Shown here in pieces: positions 44,900-56,348 of a stretch of DNA of 64,000 nt. The stretch's first letter is position 1. Each line of letters begins with the position of its first letter. The stretch comes from Aradus depressus (lineage: Eukaryota; Arthropoda; Insecta; Hemiptera; Aradidae). The notes beneath the pieces are model-generated. The model was not told where the DNA came from, ran no database searches, and saw only the letters and a program-made list of their open reading frames with translations. The stretch covers positions 11,893,079 to 11,957,078 of the forward strand of contig OY759215.1 in assembly GCA_963662175.1 (NCBI GenBank), written 5' to 3'. A program made the position numbers and the translations under genes.

Positions 44900-45997
44900 A
44901 GCATGTCTACCCTATAGATAATGCTCAGAACTGGCGATGTCTATGAGAGGATCGCGATCGCTAGGAGCAAAGTATGGGTTGTGTGGTGTTGAATAAACGA
45001 GAATTGCATTTGGAAGAGAATGCTCGGAACCAATGATGCCTGCGAGAGAATCGCGATCGCTGGGAGCGAAAATAAAGAATAATAGAGACACAATGGAAAG
45101 GAAGCCAAGATAATTGTCTACATCCGGTGTATAAGGAATAAGCAGTAAAGGTTTTTTTTCTTACTCCAGGTTTTCACACAACTAGAGGCAGATGTTAATT
45201 GGTAATATGCGATTGGCTGGAAATAAAATGGGCGGAGTCCGACGACCAATCAAGCCTGGAGAACTGTCCCCTACCACGGTCGGATATCGTAAGCCACTCC
45301 CCGTTTTACTCATTCTTCGTTCATATCTTGGTGGATCACCACGTTCCTCTCTTTGTAAAGCCTAGTTTCAGTATGTGAAAGTACTTTCTTCGCTCATGTC
45401 TTGGCTGGTCACCACGTTCTTTTTATATTGTACAGTTGAGTTTGAATATGTGAATTAGTCGTAGAGACACACTTTGATTTTGGACGGTGCAAAGTCAGTG
45501 GGGGTGTAACTTCTGGTGTGCCCTCGAAACTACGCAGATCTTCAGGGACTATGTGAATAGACGATTTCTACGGGAAGTCCAGAAAGGGTGATCACGCCGT
45601 CATTCGCCATGGATATCGTATCGAGGTACCTCGTAATTAAGTTATAATTCAGTCCTTCAGACACACGGCCAAATTATATATATTCAATTGTTGTTTTGTA
45701 AATATATTCTTATTAAAATAAATATGTTAAAGTTATAGGTTTGATTCATTTCATTCCCCCCCCACTCATGCTTCTTCTGGTTGACAACAGTAATTAATTA
45801 TTGTTAATTACTGATGTCAACTAACCGTTAGGATCTTGTAACCGTTCTTCCCGTGGGAGTGCTTTCAGCTATTCAGGCATTGTTTAATTAAAGTCGCGAT
45901 TTAAATAATTTTCAATTTAATAATTTTTCGATCTCAATTTTATTTATTTTATTAATTACGTGATTTGCACTCACACGAGAGGGAGAAATGGTTATAA
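44897..45997 (+). repeat. 5' LTR
   Basis: Starts TGTAGCATG and ends near GGTTATAA just before the primer-binding site. It should contain the promoter and poly(A) signal; I did not assign exact sites. Confidence 0.9.
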
Positions 45998-45999
45998 TT

Positions 46000-46022
46000 G
46001 GCGCCACCGAACAGGGACTTGA
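46000..46022 (+). other. primer-binding site, tRNA-Lys-like
   Basis: GGCGCCACCGAACAGGGACT is complementary to a tRNA-Lys 3' end except for an extra AC, starting about two bases after the LTR. It primes minus-strand synthesis in retroelements. Confidence 0.75.
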
Positions 46023-46427
46023 TTTGTTTATTAATTATGCCAATTAGTATAATTAATGAACCCCACTAATCGGTCCCTTATTAATTAATTAATTTTTTTT
46101 TAATTAAAAATTTTTTTTTTGCTTTTTAACGTAGATTCCAGCCTATTAGGCCACAATGTTATATTTTCACTTAAAGTCGGTATTTAGAATCAAAACTGAA
46201 GAAGGATGGGTGAGGGTAGGGACAATGAATGACATCATTTATTGAAATAATTTTATTTTTTTTTGTTTTTGATTTTTTTTTTTATGTAGATTTAGTAGGC
46301 ATTTATTTTACATATTATAACTATTGTTGTATTGTGATGCCATCTGACAGGTCACCATAGAAATTAGGTTAGCACCAGACCTCCCGTATAATTCATTTAA
46401 TTGTTTTGATATATATTTCTTATCAGA

Positions 46428-47300
46428 ATGGAAGGGAAAGAGAAGTCGGACTTAGAGCCGATACAGACACGGTCTAGGAAAACTATCCGTACGCCCCCGG
46501 AGTCCCCGGTAGAAAATCCTAAATTTGACCTAGAGGCGATGTTTAAGGCCATGCAGGAACAGATAGGACAGCAGGGAAAGGCCATGCAGGAACAGATTTC
46601 GGGACTAGGACAACAGGGAAAGGCCATGCAGGAACAGATAGGACAGCAGACTTCGGAGATAAAGGAACAAATTTCGGCAATGGCAAATAATATCGAATCC
46701 ATTAAACGTAATATGGGTACCGTACAATCTGAATCTAGGCAGGACAATTCAGAAGAGAGATATGATAAGCCTACTTCTAAAGTTAGGGACATGGTAGGTG
46801 TCAGTTATCATGAAGTTACAGGTGGGATCGTGTCAGAAACACAGCATCTAGATAAGGAGGTCGAAGAAATAAATTCGAACCAAAATATTATTAGTACCGA
46901 TTGTGAGAAGAGATTCGCCGATATCTCGAAAAGAATAGATACCGTTTCGGGTCAAACTCAGATCTCAACCCCAAAACAAGATGACCGAATGACATTTACC
47001 GTACCCGAAGGACATAGGAATTGGCCTACGAACCAGACTTTTGCTCGCGAACAGCCTAGCAATGTCACCTTCCAAGATGTCTACGTGAAAAATTACGAAC
47101 GTGGTGAGGTGGCGTTACGTAATAGCGTTTTGGATTTGCCCAACCATTTTGTATTTAAATTCTTACTATTCTGGGAAGGACCTTACCAGATTTTAGACAA
47201 GGAAAGTCCTCAAATTTTTATTTTAGGACATCTCGGCAGCGACATAGCGGAAGGAGGAATCTTTTATATGACATCACAGAAGCCGTGTATTAGCGGATAA
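46428..47300 (+). CDS. gag-like / integrase-end fusion ORF
   Basis: 290 residues. Residues 35-95 carry a repeated heptad-like unit KAMQEQI (40-46, 51-57, 65-71) separated by GQQG linkers, predicted coiled coil, as in N-termini of some gag proteins. A charged low-complexity middle (95-215) follows. From about residue 223 it changes character: VKNYERGEVALRNSVLD, then FKFLLFWEGPYQIL with Gly251-Pro252-Tyr253. This is the GPY/F module at the C-terminus of Gypsy-type integrases, normally at the end of pol. Thus gag start and pol end are joined in frame, with protease, RT and RNase H missing. The ORF was kept open, which is notable for a deletion derivative. The fusion reading is inference. Confidence 0.75.
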   Translation: MEGKEKSDLEPIQTRSRKTIRTPPESPVENPKFDLEAMFKAMQEQIGQQGKAMQEQISGLGQQGKAMQEQIGQQTSEIKEQISAMANNIESIKRNMGTVQSESRQDNSEERYDKPTSKVRDMVGVSYHEVTGGIVSETQHLDKEVEEINSNQNIISTDCEKRFADISKRIDTVSGQTQISTPKQDDRMTFTVPEGHRNWPTNQTFAREQPSNVTFQDVYVKNYERGEVALRNSVLDLPNHFVFKFLLFWEGPYQILDKESPQIFILGHLGSDIAEGGIFYMTSQKPCISG

Positions 47301-49080
47301 ATTTACAAGCAGGCTAGAGAAGCGCTAGGGCTCTCTTTGAGATTAACGATCTTACTTCAGCCGAGTTAGGGGGGCGATTATTGCAGACGAGATCGCGGCC
47401 CTAGAGTCAGGGAAGAGATTTGTGACGTCTCTATGGGTGTCCATCCCCAGCTATCCCAGGAACAGGTAGACAAAGTCACACACACATAAAACAGACATTA
47501 TTCTTTATTATTTGGGAATTATTTATTATTTTACACTAACGGCCAACACCTCATTATACAACAACACACAAAGAATCACACATACACATTTATTGGGGAC
47601 ACGGGATTTATTATTTAGTTATTTTTTTTTGTAAATAGGATAAGGCAGACGGGGACATTCTGGCACTCCCCTGGGGCTTAACATCGAGCATACCCCCCTT
47701 AGTCGAGCTCAAAGATTCCAAAGTGAATCGCCAGGTTGTAAATAGTAATTTTAGATAATAAGTTAGGGTTAGTTTTTTTTAAATTCTAGATATTAAGTTA
47801 GTTTTATTTTTTTGTTTATATTTAGTGATAGGATATTTTTTTAAATAGTGTTAGTAATTTTTTTTTATATATTAGTACTGTTAGGATAATTAAGGTAAGA
47901 TAGGTTTGTGGCTTCATTTTTAAATTGACATAATTGTAGGACGGGGCAGACGGCATATGGACTGGTCATCCATAGGAATTTCCTACGTATTTGAGTTTGA
48001 TTAGTAAAGCAGATATGACTAGGCTGACAGCGAGGCGATGGCACACACATTTGTAGGTAGTCACGTATGGTAAATGTACTTTCAATTGTATTTGTCTGTT
48101 TTGTTTTGTATTTTAAATAATATTTGTATTAGTATCCGACCGTGTGTATCTATTGAAAATGTCACATTGACCCATATTTTATCTAGTGACCATGATGGGC
48201 TATGTTAACCCAATGAGAGCCTTATAAATATATTTGTAACATATATTCAGGTATGGACCTTACTTATTATGATGCAGTGTCGACCACGGTAGGTCAAATG
48301 TCAATTTTGTTATTTTATTTAAGAAATCCTAGGGCAAGGTGCCGAAGCATACATGACTAAAGGGGGAGATATATTATAAACTGGAGGGGATACCCAGAAT
48401 TGAATATTTAATTATCGTACACACGGAGAAGGGGCCACTCCATTGATGCTTGTAGAATCCATTTAAAGGGGCGGGAGTTGTTTAATTATTTTTTATGCCA
48501 TGAACTGACTGTTTGAACTGAAGAAAGGGTTTCGCTACTTGATTAATGCGGATGCCGGAATTTACATATGTTTATGAAACTGAGATGGGATTTGAGTGGG
48601 CTTATTTTTCTATTTTATATTTCGTCGTCGTTCCGGCAGAAGGTAAATACCTGTCGAAGGCCTAAGGAGGCATATGGTTAGGGTTTGGTCAACCCAAATT
48701 TTTGTTGAAGCGGATTAGGTATATGGGAATTCAGTTGAAACATTGTCGAGGCGTGGGGCCTTTTTGGATGTTTTAACTAGTCAGTGAATGTATGCTAGAA
48801 ATAGAATCATCGTTATTTGCCAATGGAGAGGGTTAACTCCAAGAAGTACAGCGTAAAGTAAAATCATGCTTTGGTCACGCATGCATAGGCAAGCCATGCC
48901 GATTCGAAAGGAAATTTAAAATCATGTTTTGGTCACGCATGATAATGAGGTCGATACCTGAGTATTTGGTTAAGTGTATATGCTCAGTGAACGAGCAAGT
49001 GTTAAGTGAAACTAATAAAATATGTGACTTCCAATGGTCATTTAGCCGACATATTTTATTTTAACGGGAACGGGGGATAT
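47301..49080 (+). other. LTR element 3' internal region
   Basis: No coding frame recognised. It ends with the purine-rich tract GGGAACGGGGGATAT that primes plus-strand synthesis next to the 3' LTR. Confidence 0.6.
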
Positions 49081-50180
49081 TGTAGCATGTCTACCCTATA
49101 GATAATGCTCAGAACTGGCGATGTCTATGAGAGGATCGCGATCGCTAGGAGCAAAGTATGGGTTGTGTGGTGTTGAATAAACGAGAATTGCATTTGGAAG
49201 AGAATGCTCGGAACCAATGATGCCTGCGAGAGAATCGCGATCGCTGGGAGCGAAAATAAAGAATAATAGAGACACAATGGAAAGGAAGCCAAGATAATTG
49301 TCTACATCCGGTGTATAAGGAATAAGCAGTAAAGGTTTTTTTTCTTACTCCAGGTTTTCACACAACTAGAGGCAGATGTTAATTGGTAATATGCGATTGG
49401 CTGGAAATAAAATGGGCGGAGTCCGACGACCAATCAAGCCTGGAGAACTGTCCCCTACCACGGTCGGATATCGTAAGCCACTCCCCGTTTTACTCATTCT
49501 TCGTTCATATCTTGGTGGATCACCACGTTCCTCTCTTTGTAAAGCCTAGTTTCAGTATGTGAAAGTACTTTCTTCGCTCATGTCTTGGCTGGTCACCACG
49601 TTCTTTTTATATTGTACAGTTGAGTTTGAATATGTGAATTAGTCGTAGAGACACACTTTGATTTTGGACGGTGCAAAGTCAGTGGGGGTGTAACTTCTGG
49701 TGTGCCCTCGAAACTACGCAGATCTTCAGGGACTATGTGAATAGACGATTTCTACGGGAAGTCCAGAAAGGGTGATCACGCCGTCATTCGCCATGGATAT
49801 CGTATCGAGGTACCTCGTAATTAAGTTATAATTCAGTCCTTCAGACACACGGCCAAATTAAATATATTCAATTGTTGTTTTGTAAATATATTCTTATTAA
49901 AATAAATATGTTAAAGTTATAGGTTTGATTCATTTCATTCCCCCCCCACTCATGCTTCTTCTGGTTGACAACAGTAATTAATTATTGTTAATTACTGATG
50001 TCAACTAACCGTTAGGATCTTGTAACCGTTCTTCCCGTGGGAGTGCTTTCAGCTATTCAGGCATTGTTTAATTAAAGTCGCGATTTAAATAATTTTCAAT
50101 TTAATAATTTTTCGATCTCAATTTTATTTATTTTATTAATTACGTGATTTGCACTCACACAGGGAGGGAAATGGTTATAA
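49081..50180 (+). repeat. 3' LTR
   Basis: Near-identical to the 5' LTR, ending GGTTATAA before TATAT. Near-identity indicates a recent insertion. Confidence 0.92.
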
Positions 50181-50382
50181 TATATTTATATATGATATAA
50201 CACAAAAACTAAATGTGACAATATAACATGAGTGAACAAACATTTCCAAATATTTAAACTAAAATATACTATGATATATAAACCAAAAACTAAATATAAT
50301 AAAACTAAATCATATTCACTCGTGAAGTACTCGTAGGTTGTTGTTTGTTTGTCACATTTAGTTTTTAGTGTTATAGTTAGTT

Positions 50383-50960
50383 ACTATGACTCATGTCCGG
50401 GCATTAACTACGATGTCATATTGCCTACTACCAGAGCGCTCTTTCTATTATTGCCTACCCTAAATTTTTATTCACCTAGGACAGAGGTCTTTAACCAGTA
50501 CCTGACATCGTACGAGCTCGGGACCTCGTGGGTCTCTTTAACAATATTATCTCTACCGACCACATTTCCTTTAACCTTTATTGGTGAATATTTCGGTTTG
50601 TATGAGTAGTTAATACATGGAATATTCTTATGATACAAAAGATTAAATACATTAGTATAAGGTGTTAAATCAATACGTCTCGTGTTTAAAAAGAATTCCT
50701 TATTTTTCGTCGCATTTTCTGTAGGATAGAAAAAAACCAGCATAAAATGGTAAAGAATGTGTTGTCCACACAACAGAAAAGGAATTTTTAAACGGTGTCC
50801 CATTGAATGTGGGTGATCCCAATAACCGATAGATTAATGATAGCTTTTTATAGGTTCATCCAAAGGACGGCGTGCTTAAGTTTATTTTATCATTCAGATA
50901 CCTCGGCCAGCTTTCGAAGCCACGTCTTGAGCTCAGAACACAAGCATACCACTACCGCCT
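50383..50960 (-). repeat. SINE-A split by about 320 bp
   Basis: ATGACTCATGTCCGGGCATT ... GTACCTGACATCGTACGAGC ends near 50525. The family resumes at about 50855 (CATCCAAAGGACGGCGTGCT ... TTGAGCTCAGAACACAAGC). The insert (50526-50854) is unassigned and has no ORF of note. Confidence 0.75.
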
Positions 50961-51630
50961 TAGTGTTATATCTTTACTTAATTCTAGCGTATATAAACTC
51001 ACTGATAATGTATATATTTCAACTATAGACCCTAAGAAGTGCCGAAAGTTCGGCAAAAGTTATACCAGTGTGTTATATCGATCACAAGCCTGACCTCTTC
51101 CCCTTCCCAATAACTATCTAACACAGAAATCCTCTAAAACGCAGCTTCTGATAAGACTTTTTCAAATTTTACTTTTCCCATGACAAGCCATTAATCAATT
51201 ATTTTTTGTTATTGAATTAAAAATGTAACTAACAATTAATTATAATATAATTATAATAATATAATTATTCTCTCTTTTTGTTTTGAAAAAAGTATATAAC
51301 CTATAAAGTAATTAATTTTTTAATGCCCTTCCTCACTTCTTGAACGGAATACAATGAAAAGTGAATACTTCAACTAAAAATGCATTTCATGTTCAAAAAT
51401 AATAAAAATAACTATAAGTCGTGTTTCATATACAATAACATTATTTCATAGCTACAATTTTTTTTTTTTTTTTTCATGGCAGTTTTTCTGCAGATATCCC
51501 CTTGTAAAGTCTATCGAAATTACCTTTTGTTTAATATTTTCAATACAAATATAATTAAGTTGTATTAGTTATTTACCAATTTATCGTACTTATATTGGTT
51601 TATTTACTAATTTTTCATGTATATTATTGT
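50961..51630. other. AT-rich intronic stretch
   Basis: No gene recognised. AT-rich with a 16-nt poly(T) near 51460. Confidence 0.4.
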
Positions 51631-51635
51631 TATAT

Positions 51636-52478
51636 TTTCAGATAGCCGGAGAAAACGGTGTCCTGGCGTATGCGGATGACGTGGCCTTCTTAGGAAACAG
51701 CCCAGAAGAAGTTAAAAGTAAGGCGGGCAAACTACTTAAGAACAGCTGCAGAGTAGGGCTGGAAGTTAATGTCGACAAGAGCGACTACCTTATAGTCAGT
51801 AAGAATATCCATCTGGAGTAGGAATTAAATGTGGGGACCTTCTCCTTCCCAAGAGTTGAGAACTTCAGATATCTCGGGTCCACGGTAACTAGCATCAACT
51901 CGATGCTGGAGGAGGTGGACAGAAGACTTCTGCAGGCCCAAAGAGCGTATTTCTCTGTCATCAAGCTGCTACGGTCCAGAGCCTTGTCAAGGAACCTGAA
52001 GTATAGGATCTACAGCTCCATGGTAAAGCCCGTTCTGATCTATGGATGTGAAACCTGGACCCTGACCTCACATTTGGAGAAACGTTTCCAGACGTTTGAA
52101 AATAAAGTGCTGAGGAAAATAGCAGGTCCGGTCAAGGATAGAGAAACCCAAGAGTGGAGGATCAGAACCAACAGGGAGCTGAGAGACATCTTCTGGCAAC
52201 ACCCGACCGTAGTTGCAGATATGAAATCACGGCGCTTAAGATGGGCTGGACACGTGGTGAGAAGCGGACAGCAGACAGCTATAGAACGCATCATGGACGC
52301 TCAGGTCCAAGGAGTCAGATCACGAGGAAGACCATGGCTGAGGTGGACTGACCTGGTGAAGAAGGATGCTGTGGAACACCACGTGGTGAACTGGCGACCG
52401 GTGGCGCACGACAGATCGCGATGGAGAAGGCTAGTGTGGGCGACTAAGGATCTTCAGGGTTCGTTGCCAACGGATTAA
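51636..52478 (+). pseudogene. 5'-truncated LINE reverse transcriptase (one in-frame stop)
   Basis: Frame starts just after a TTTTCAG-like sequence and reads through the RT catalytic motif AYADDVAFLG (YADD at about 51669-51680), LEVNVDKSDYLIVS, then a TAG at 51819-51821. The same frame continues with NFRYLGSTV, LRSRALSRNLKYRIY, PVLIYGCETWTLTS, SRRLRWAGHVVRSG, GRPWLRWTDLV and DRSRWRRLV, stopping at 52478. These are the thumb and C-terminal blocks of insect non-LTR (RTE/Jockey-like) retrotransposons. The endonuclease and most of the RT are missing. Only one stop, so fairly young. Confidence 0.9.
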
Positions 52479-52644
52479 GAATAAGTATTGTTATATTTAC
52501 TTTTTTTTTTCTCTCTATATTTCCAATGGACCTGAGAGAAGAGCGTAAGAACGTTCTGAAATATCGTCGTGAAGAAGACAAGAAAGAATTACAGAACCAT
52601 TTTATCATAATTTAAATTGCAATTTAAAAAAAAAAACTAATATA

Positions 52645-52748
52645 TTTATAATTAATTTTCTACTAATTTTATTACTATTATTGTTATTACTGTCCGACTC
52701 TAGATTTAATAACATAAACAGTTATATATCTACTTCATGAACTAGGGG
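52645..52748 (+). repeat. dispersed repeat, pair of 24671-24790
   Basis: TTATTACTGTCCGACTCTAG ... CTACTTCATGAACTAGGGGG matches the reverse complement of the earlier block. It directly abuts the SINE-B. Confidence 0.75.
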
Positions 52749-52940
52749 GCCATGGTGGCCGTGCGGGCTAGAGCGTAGGGCTTTGATCGCATGGTCTCAC
52801 CATGGTTTGCGGGTTCAAATCCCGTCCGGGAGTGAGTTTTATTTCGTAGATAGAACTCCCTCCCGGGGTCATGGATGGTCTTAAATAATTATATATAACA
52901 CATTGACATGGCTAATATGCACCGTACATAAAGCCAAAAG
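52745..52940 (+). repeat. SINE-B, complete copy
   Basis: tRNA-like head GGCCATGGTGGCCGTGCGGG, CTAGAGCGTAGGGCTTTGAT and B box GCGGGTTCAAATCCCGTCC, then a body (GAGTTTTATTTCGTAGATAG, AACTCCCTCCCGGGGTCATG) and a tail with TGCACCGTACATAAAGCCAA followed by A-rich sequence. Reference copy for the palindrome's target. Confidence 0.93.
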
Positions 52941-53142
52941 AAGAAAAAAAATACTTCATGAAGTGTCTGGTTGTATATTTTTTTTATAAAGTATTCTATT
53001 ACACAACATGTTATGGTAACATGTAGATAAATATTACGAAGTTGGATACGTAAAAGGGTGCATTACTGGTTTGACTGAATGGCCTGTTAAGTATAACCGT
53101 CGTAAATTAAATTTTTGTGTAAATGCTAACTTATAATTTTAC

Positions 53143-53322
53143 CTTTTGGAGCGAATTGAAGCGTTTTTGTCCCTGAATGATGAGCTGGGGGTGGACTGTG
53201 CAGCGTGAAGCTTGGTTAGAAGGAGTCGGACGATGTTGACCAAGAAGACCAGATTGGCGATCATCGAGAGGCAGACGGGGCCAGCCAAGGACCATGAGTA
53301 GACCGACTCGTGAATCCAGCAA
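53143..53322 (-). CDS. Class B1 GPCR exon: ECL2, TM5, start of ICL3
   Basis: 180 nt between TGTGGTGTTTCAG and GTAAAATT. It encodes Cys-Trp-Ile-His-Glu (the conserved ECL2 Cys-Trp of family B), TM5 (GPVCLSMIANLVFLVNIVRL), the LLLTKL exit and a Ser-rich ICL3. It begins with the third base of a split codon and ends with two bases (AG) of an Arg codon completed by the exon at 23724, a perfect phase match across a 29.4-kb intron. N[LI]VFLVNIVR.L.TKL is a family B hallmark. The ligand type (calcitonin/DH31-like or PDF-like) is uncertain. TM1-4 exons are not in view. Confidence 0.93.
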
Positions 53323-53445
53323 CTGAAACACCACAAGCAATGATAATAATATTTATTTCCGTTAAACCAAAACATGGTAATAGAATACGTCATACAAATG
53401 TATACATTTATATAGCTTATAGATTAGATACATACATAGTTAGTT

Positions 53446-53725
53446 ATTGTGACTCATGCCCGGGAGAGGTCATATCGCATACTATCAGAGCACTCTGGTG
53501 AACATGAGACCAACTCTACTATGTGATGTTGCCTACTCTAAATTTTAATTGACAGGGGGATTGGGGTCTTTAACGAGTACCTGACATCGTACATGCTCGG
53601 ATCCATCGCTTAACGTTCCCCACTCTATGTCTTTTTCACCTCACAGAAAAAAAATCTTCATAGCCTCGGGGGTCGAACCCGCGATCTTGAGGTCAGTAGG
53701 CAAGTCACACACTTGCCATACACGT
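53446..53725 (-). repeat. SINE-A copy
   Basis: GACTCATGCCCGGGAGAGGT ... GAGTACCTGACATCGTACAT ... CGAACCCGCGATCTTGAGGT. Minus orientation with moderate decay. Confidence 0.85.
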
Positions 53726-53799
53726 GATTAGTAATAACAATATTAGTAAAAAATAAAATGAAACTAATAAAAAATAATAATACTAATAAATATAGTAGA

Positions 53800-54003
53800 T
53801 ACACGCGATGGTCCCGAGCCTGTACTATGTCAGGTACTCGTTAAACTGCCCTAGGTGAATAAAAATTTAGGGTAGGCAAAATTTAGGATTCCCACATTAG
53901 AGTCGGGCTCATGTCCACCAGAGTGATGAAAGAGCGCTCTGGTAGTAGGCTATATGACCTCGTAGTTAAAGCCCGGGCATGAGTCATAAAACCTGACTAA
54001 CCT
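53800..54003 (+). repeat. SINE-A copy, 3' two thirds
   Basis: GCGATGGTCCCGAGCCTGTA ... AGAGTCGGGCTCATGTCCAC ... GGGCATGAGTCATAAAACC. Faces the copy at 53446-53725, so the two could form a fold-back in RNA. Confidence 0.9.
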
Positions 54004-54534
54004 ATAGTAGATACAGTTTTTAATTTAATTTAAATTATGATCAATATTTCTTATAATTCTTCCAGAAGTGTTCTTTTCACAATGATATTTCGGGACATTC
54101 TTACATCCCCTCCTCTGGTCACATCGTGCGAAATATAGAAGATAAATAAAATATATATATCTATAATGATAGCAAAAGAAATAAAATGATTAGTATGTAA
54201 GTAATAAAAATAATGATATTAGTAATGAAAATATTAAACAAACTGTAGATTCGACAGACCTTAAAAGAGGATATTTTTTGAGGAACTCTGCCAAGAAAAT
54301 AAAAAAGAAAGCTATGTATGAAATAATGTTTTTCTATATTAAACACGATTTTTATATCAAGGTTGTTTTATTATTTTCGAACAATGAGAGTGGCTTCCTG
54401 TAAAAAATATAGATGTAGGAAAATATCGATCCGAATATGTATACTTAGAGCAGGTTCGAGCTGCACGGAACTATCCCACAATACCGAAAATACTCCCTTA
54501 TTGATTAATAGAATCGACAATATCTTATCAATTT

Positions 54535-55375
54535 AGAAGGAATTCGAGGTTCTGTCGTGTAAATGAAAATTCAAAATTTGGCCAACGTTTCGAAAACTAT
54601 AACACACTGGGCACAAACTCACAACACCTTCACCACACACATCCACTCAAGTCATTATAAAGTAATTTTTATTTATTATTTATTTAGAGAGATATATATT
54701 CTTATATATAGGTTATTTTATTACTACTTTCAAAATTTGTATTTATTTTTATTATTTATTTATTATTATTATTTTTCTCTCTTTCATTTATGTTAAAAAA
54801 ATTGTTTCCATCTCTTTTTCACATAATTATTAAGTATCTGGTTTATATCATTGTCCATAATGTCTATTTTGTTTGTTTGTATTTTGTAGGCCCTGAAAAA
54901 GGAAATAAATAGTTTTCATTTACACGAGAGAACCTCGAATTCCTACTACATTGTACTCCGACAGTATCTTTTCAATGTAGAACGAATTCGAGGTTCTGTT
55001 GTGTAAATGAAAATTCAAAATTTGGCCAACGTTTCGAAAACTATAACACACTGGACATTTTGAAAGTAGTAATAAAATAACCTACATATAAGAATATATT
55101 ATATTATAGGTTATTTTATTACTACTTTCAAAATTTGTATTTATCTTTAATATTTATTCATTTATTTATTATTATTATGTTTCTCTCTTTCATTTATGTT
55201 AAACAAATGTTCCCATCTCTTTTTAACATTATTATTAAGTATCTGGTTTATATCATTGTCCATAATGTCTAATTTGTTTGTATTCTGTAGGACCTGAAGA
55301 AGGAAATAAATAGTTTTCAAAACATTGGTCAAATTTTGAATTTTCATTTACACGACAGAACCCGAATTTCTTCTA
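54535..55375. repeat. paired inverted/direct repeat elements
   Basis: GAATTCGAGGTTCTGT(C/T)GTG with AAATGAAAATTCAAAATTTG and CCAACGTTTCGAAAACTATA occurs at 54540-54610 and again at 54970-55045. Its inverse (GGAAATAAATAGTTTTCAAA, TTTTGAATTTTCATTTACAC) closes at 54895-54945 and 55297-55375. So there are two tandem copies of a TIR-like element of about 400 bp. The interior ATATAGGTTATTTTATTACTACTTTCAAAA block is shared. Confidence 0.75.
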
Positions 55376-55379
55376 TATT

Positions 55380-56060
55380 GTACTCATATATTTTGTGAAA
55401 TAGACAATATTTTTTAAAAACATATGTTTTTCTTTATATTTTTTAATCTTTCTTTACCTCTGGGACTTGAAAAGAGGAATTACATTACAACGTTGAGTAT
55501 TTTACTTGAACATATCCGATCCAATGCAAGTTCACTCTGCTCCAATCCCAGATTTTCGTCTAATACACCCTCTGCAAAACTAAAACGAAATAAATGATAT
55601 TGAGAAGAATAATCTCCTACACATAAATTTTTCCTAAATTATTAGAAGCCTAAATATAAGCAAAATTTATGTGAAGGGAGCGGAAGAGATACAAAATTGG
55701 TTTAAATCCTGATAATCCCTGGAGGATAGCAGATCGTGGAAATCCTGGAGATTAGTTGTTGTGAAGGTGGGAAGGGAGGCCCCATTCAATCTCCTAGGGA
55801 CTATGTGAGGGCGAGTGGGAGTGGGAGTCGATCCTCAAGGGAGACCGAATCTGTACAACCATTAGGCTGAGTGGTACACAGTCCTAGTGACCTTTCTCAG
55901 ATTAGACCTAAATCAATTAGTATGACACGAAGATAATTTGAGAGGAACACAAAGGATGACACGAACTGAAGGTAGATGGCAGGGGTCTGGACGGACCGAG
56001 TAGTTGTCATGAAGACATATGAGCTTCCTATTTAATAATAATAGTTTATAATAAATATAT
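55380..56060. other. unassigned stretch
   Basis: A MITE end (TTGTGAAATAGACAATATTT) lies at about 55390-55440. Bases 55680-55990 are GC-richer without a recognised frame. On the minus strand 55510-55577 has an acceptor-like GTTTTGCAG and a short open frame, but no family support. Confidence 0.35.
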
Positions 56061-56067
56061 TAGGTTG

Positions 56068-56348
56068 GTTGGTTTTTATGACTCATGCCCGGGCTTTAAC
56101 AACGAGGTCATATCGCCTACTACCAGAGCGCTCTTTCGTCACTCTGGTGGACATGAGCCCGACTCTACTGTGGGAGTCCTAAATTTTGCCTACCCTAAAT
56201 TTTTATTCATCTAGGTTAGGGGTCTTTAACGAGTACCTGACATCGTACAGGCTCGGGACCATCGCTTAACGTCCCATCCGAAGGACGGCGTGCTTAAGTT
56301 TATTTTACCTCCCAGATAAAATAAACTAAGGGCCTCGGTCGGGTTACG
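56068..56348 (-). repeat. SINE-A copy, well preserved
   Basis: TATGACTCATGCCCGGGCTT ... CTGGTGGACATGAGCCCGAC ... CGTCCCATCCGAAGGACGGC ... GGCCTCGGTCGGGTTACGAA. Ends inside the tRNA-like head. Confidence 0.92.

Larger units (their letters stand above)
44897..50180 (+). mobile_element. Young non-autonomous LTR retrotransposon (Ty3/Gypsy-like), 5.3 kb
   Basis: Two LTRs of about 1100 bp (44897-45997 and 49081-50180) both begin TGTAGCATGTCTACCC. By eye they differ at one base (ATTATATATA against ATTAAATATA) and a few near the end. After the left LTR comes a primer-binding site (46000-46020, TGGCGCCACCGAACAGGGAC) close to a tRNA-Lys complement with a 2-nt insertion. Before the right LTR is a purine tract (GGGAACGGGGGA). 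The 3.1-kb interior holds one 290-codon ORF and no reverse transcriptase, RNase H or protease, so it must be moved by a relative. Confidence 0.93.

Noticed and set aside
55510..55577. Minus-strand segment after GTTTTGCAG, possible ectodomain exon
   Set aside because: No conserved Cys/Trp pattern of the hormone-binding domain, and the neighbouring exons that order would require (TM1-4) were not found between it and 53322.
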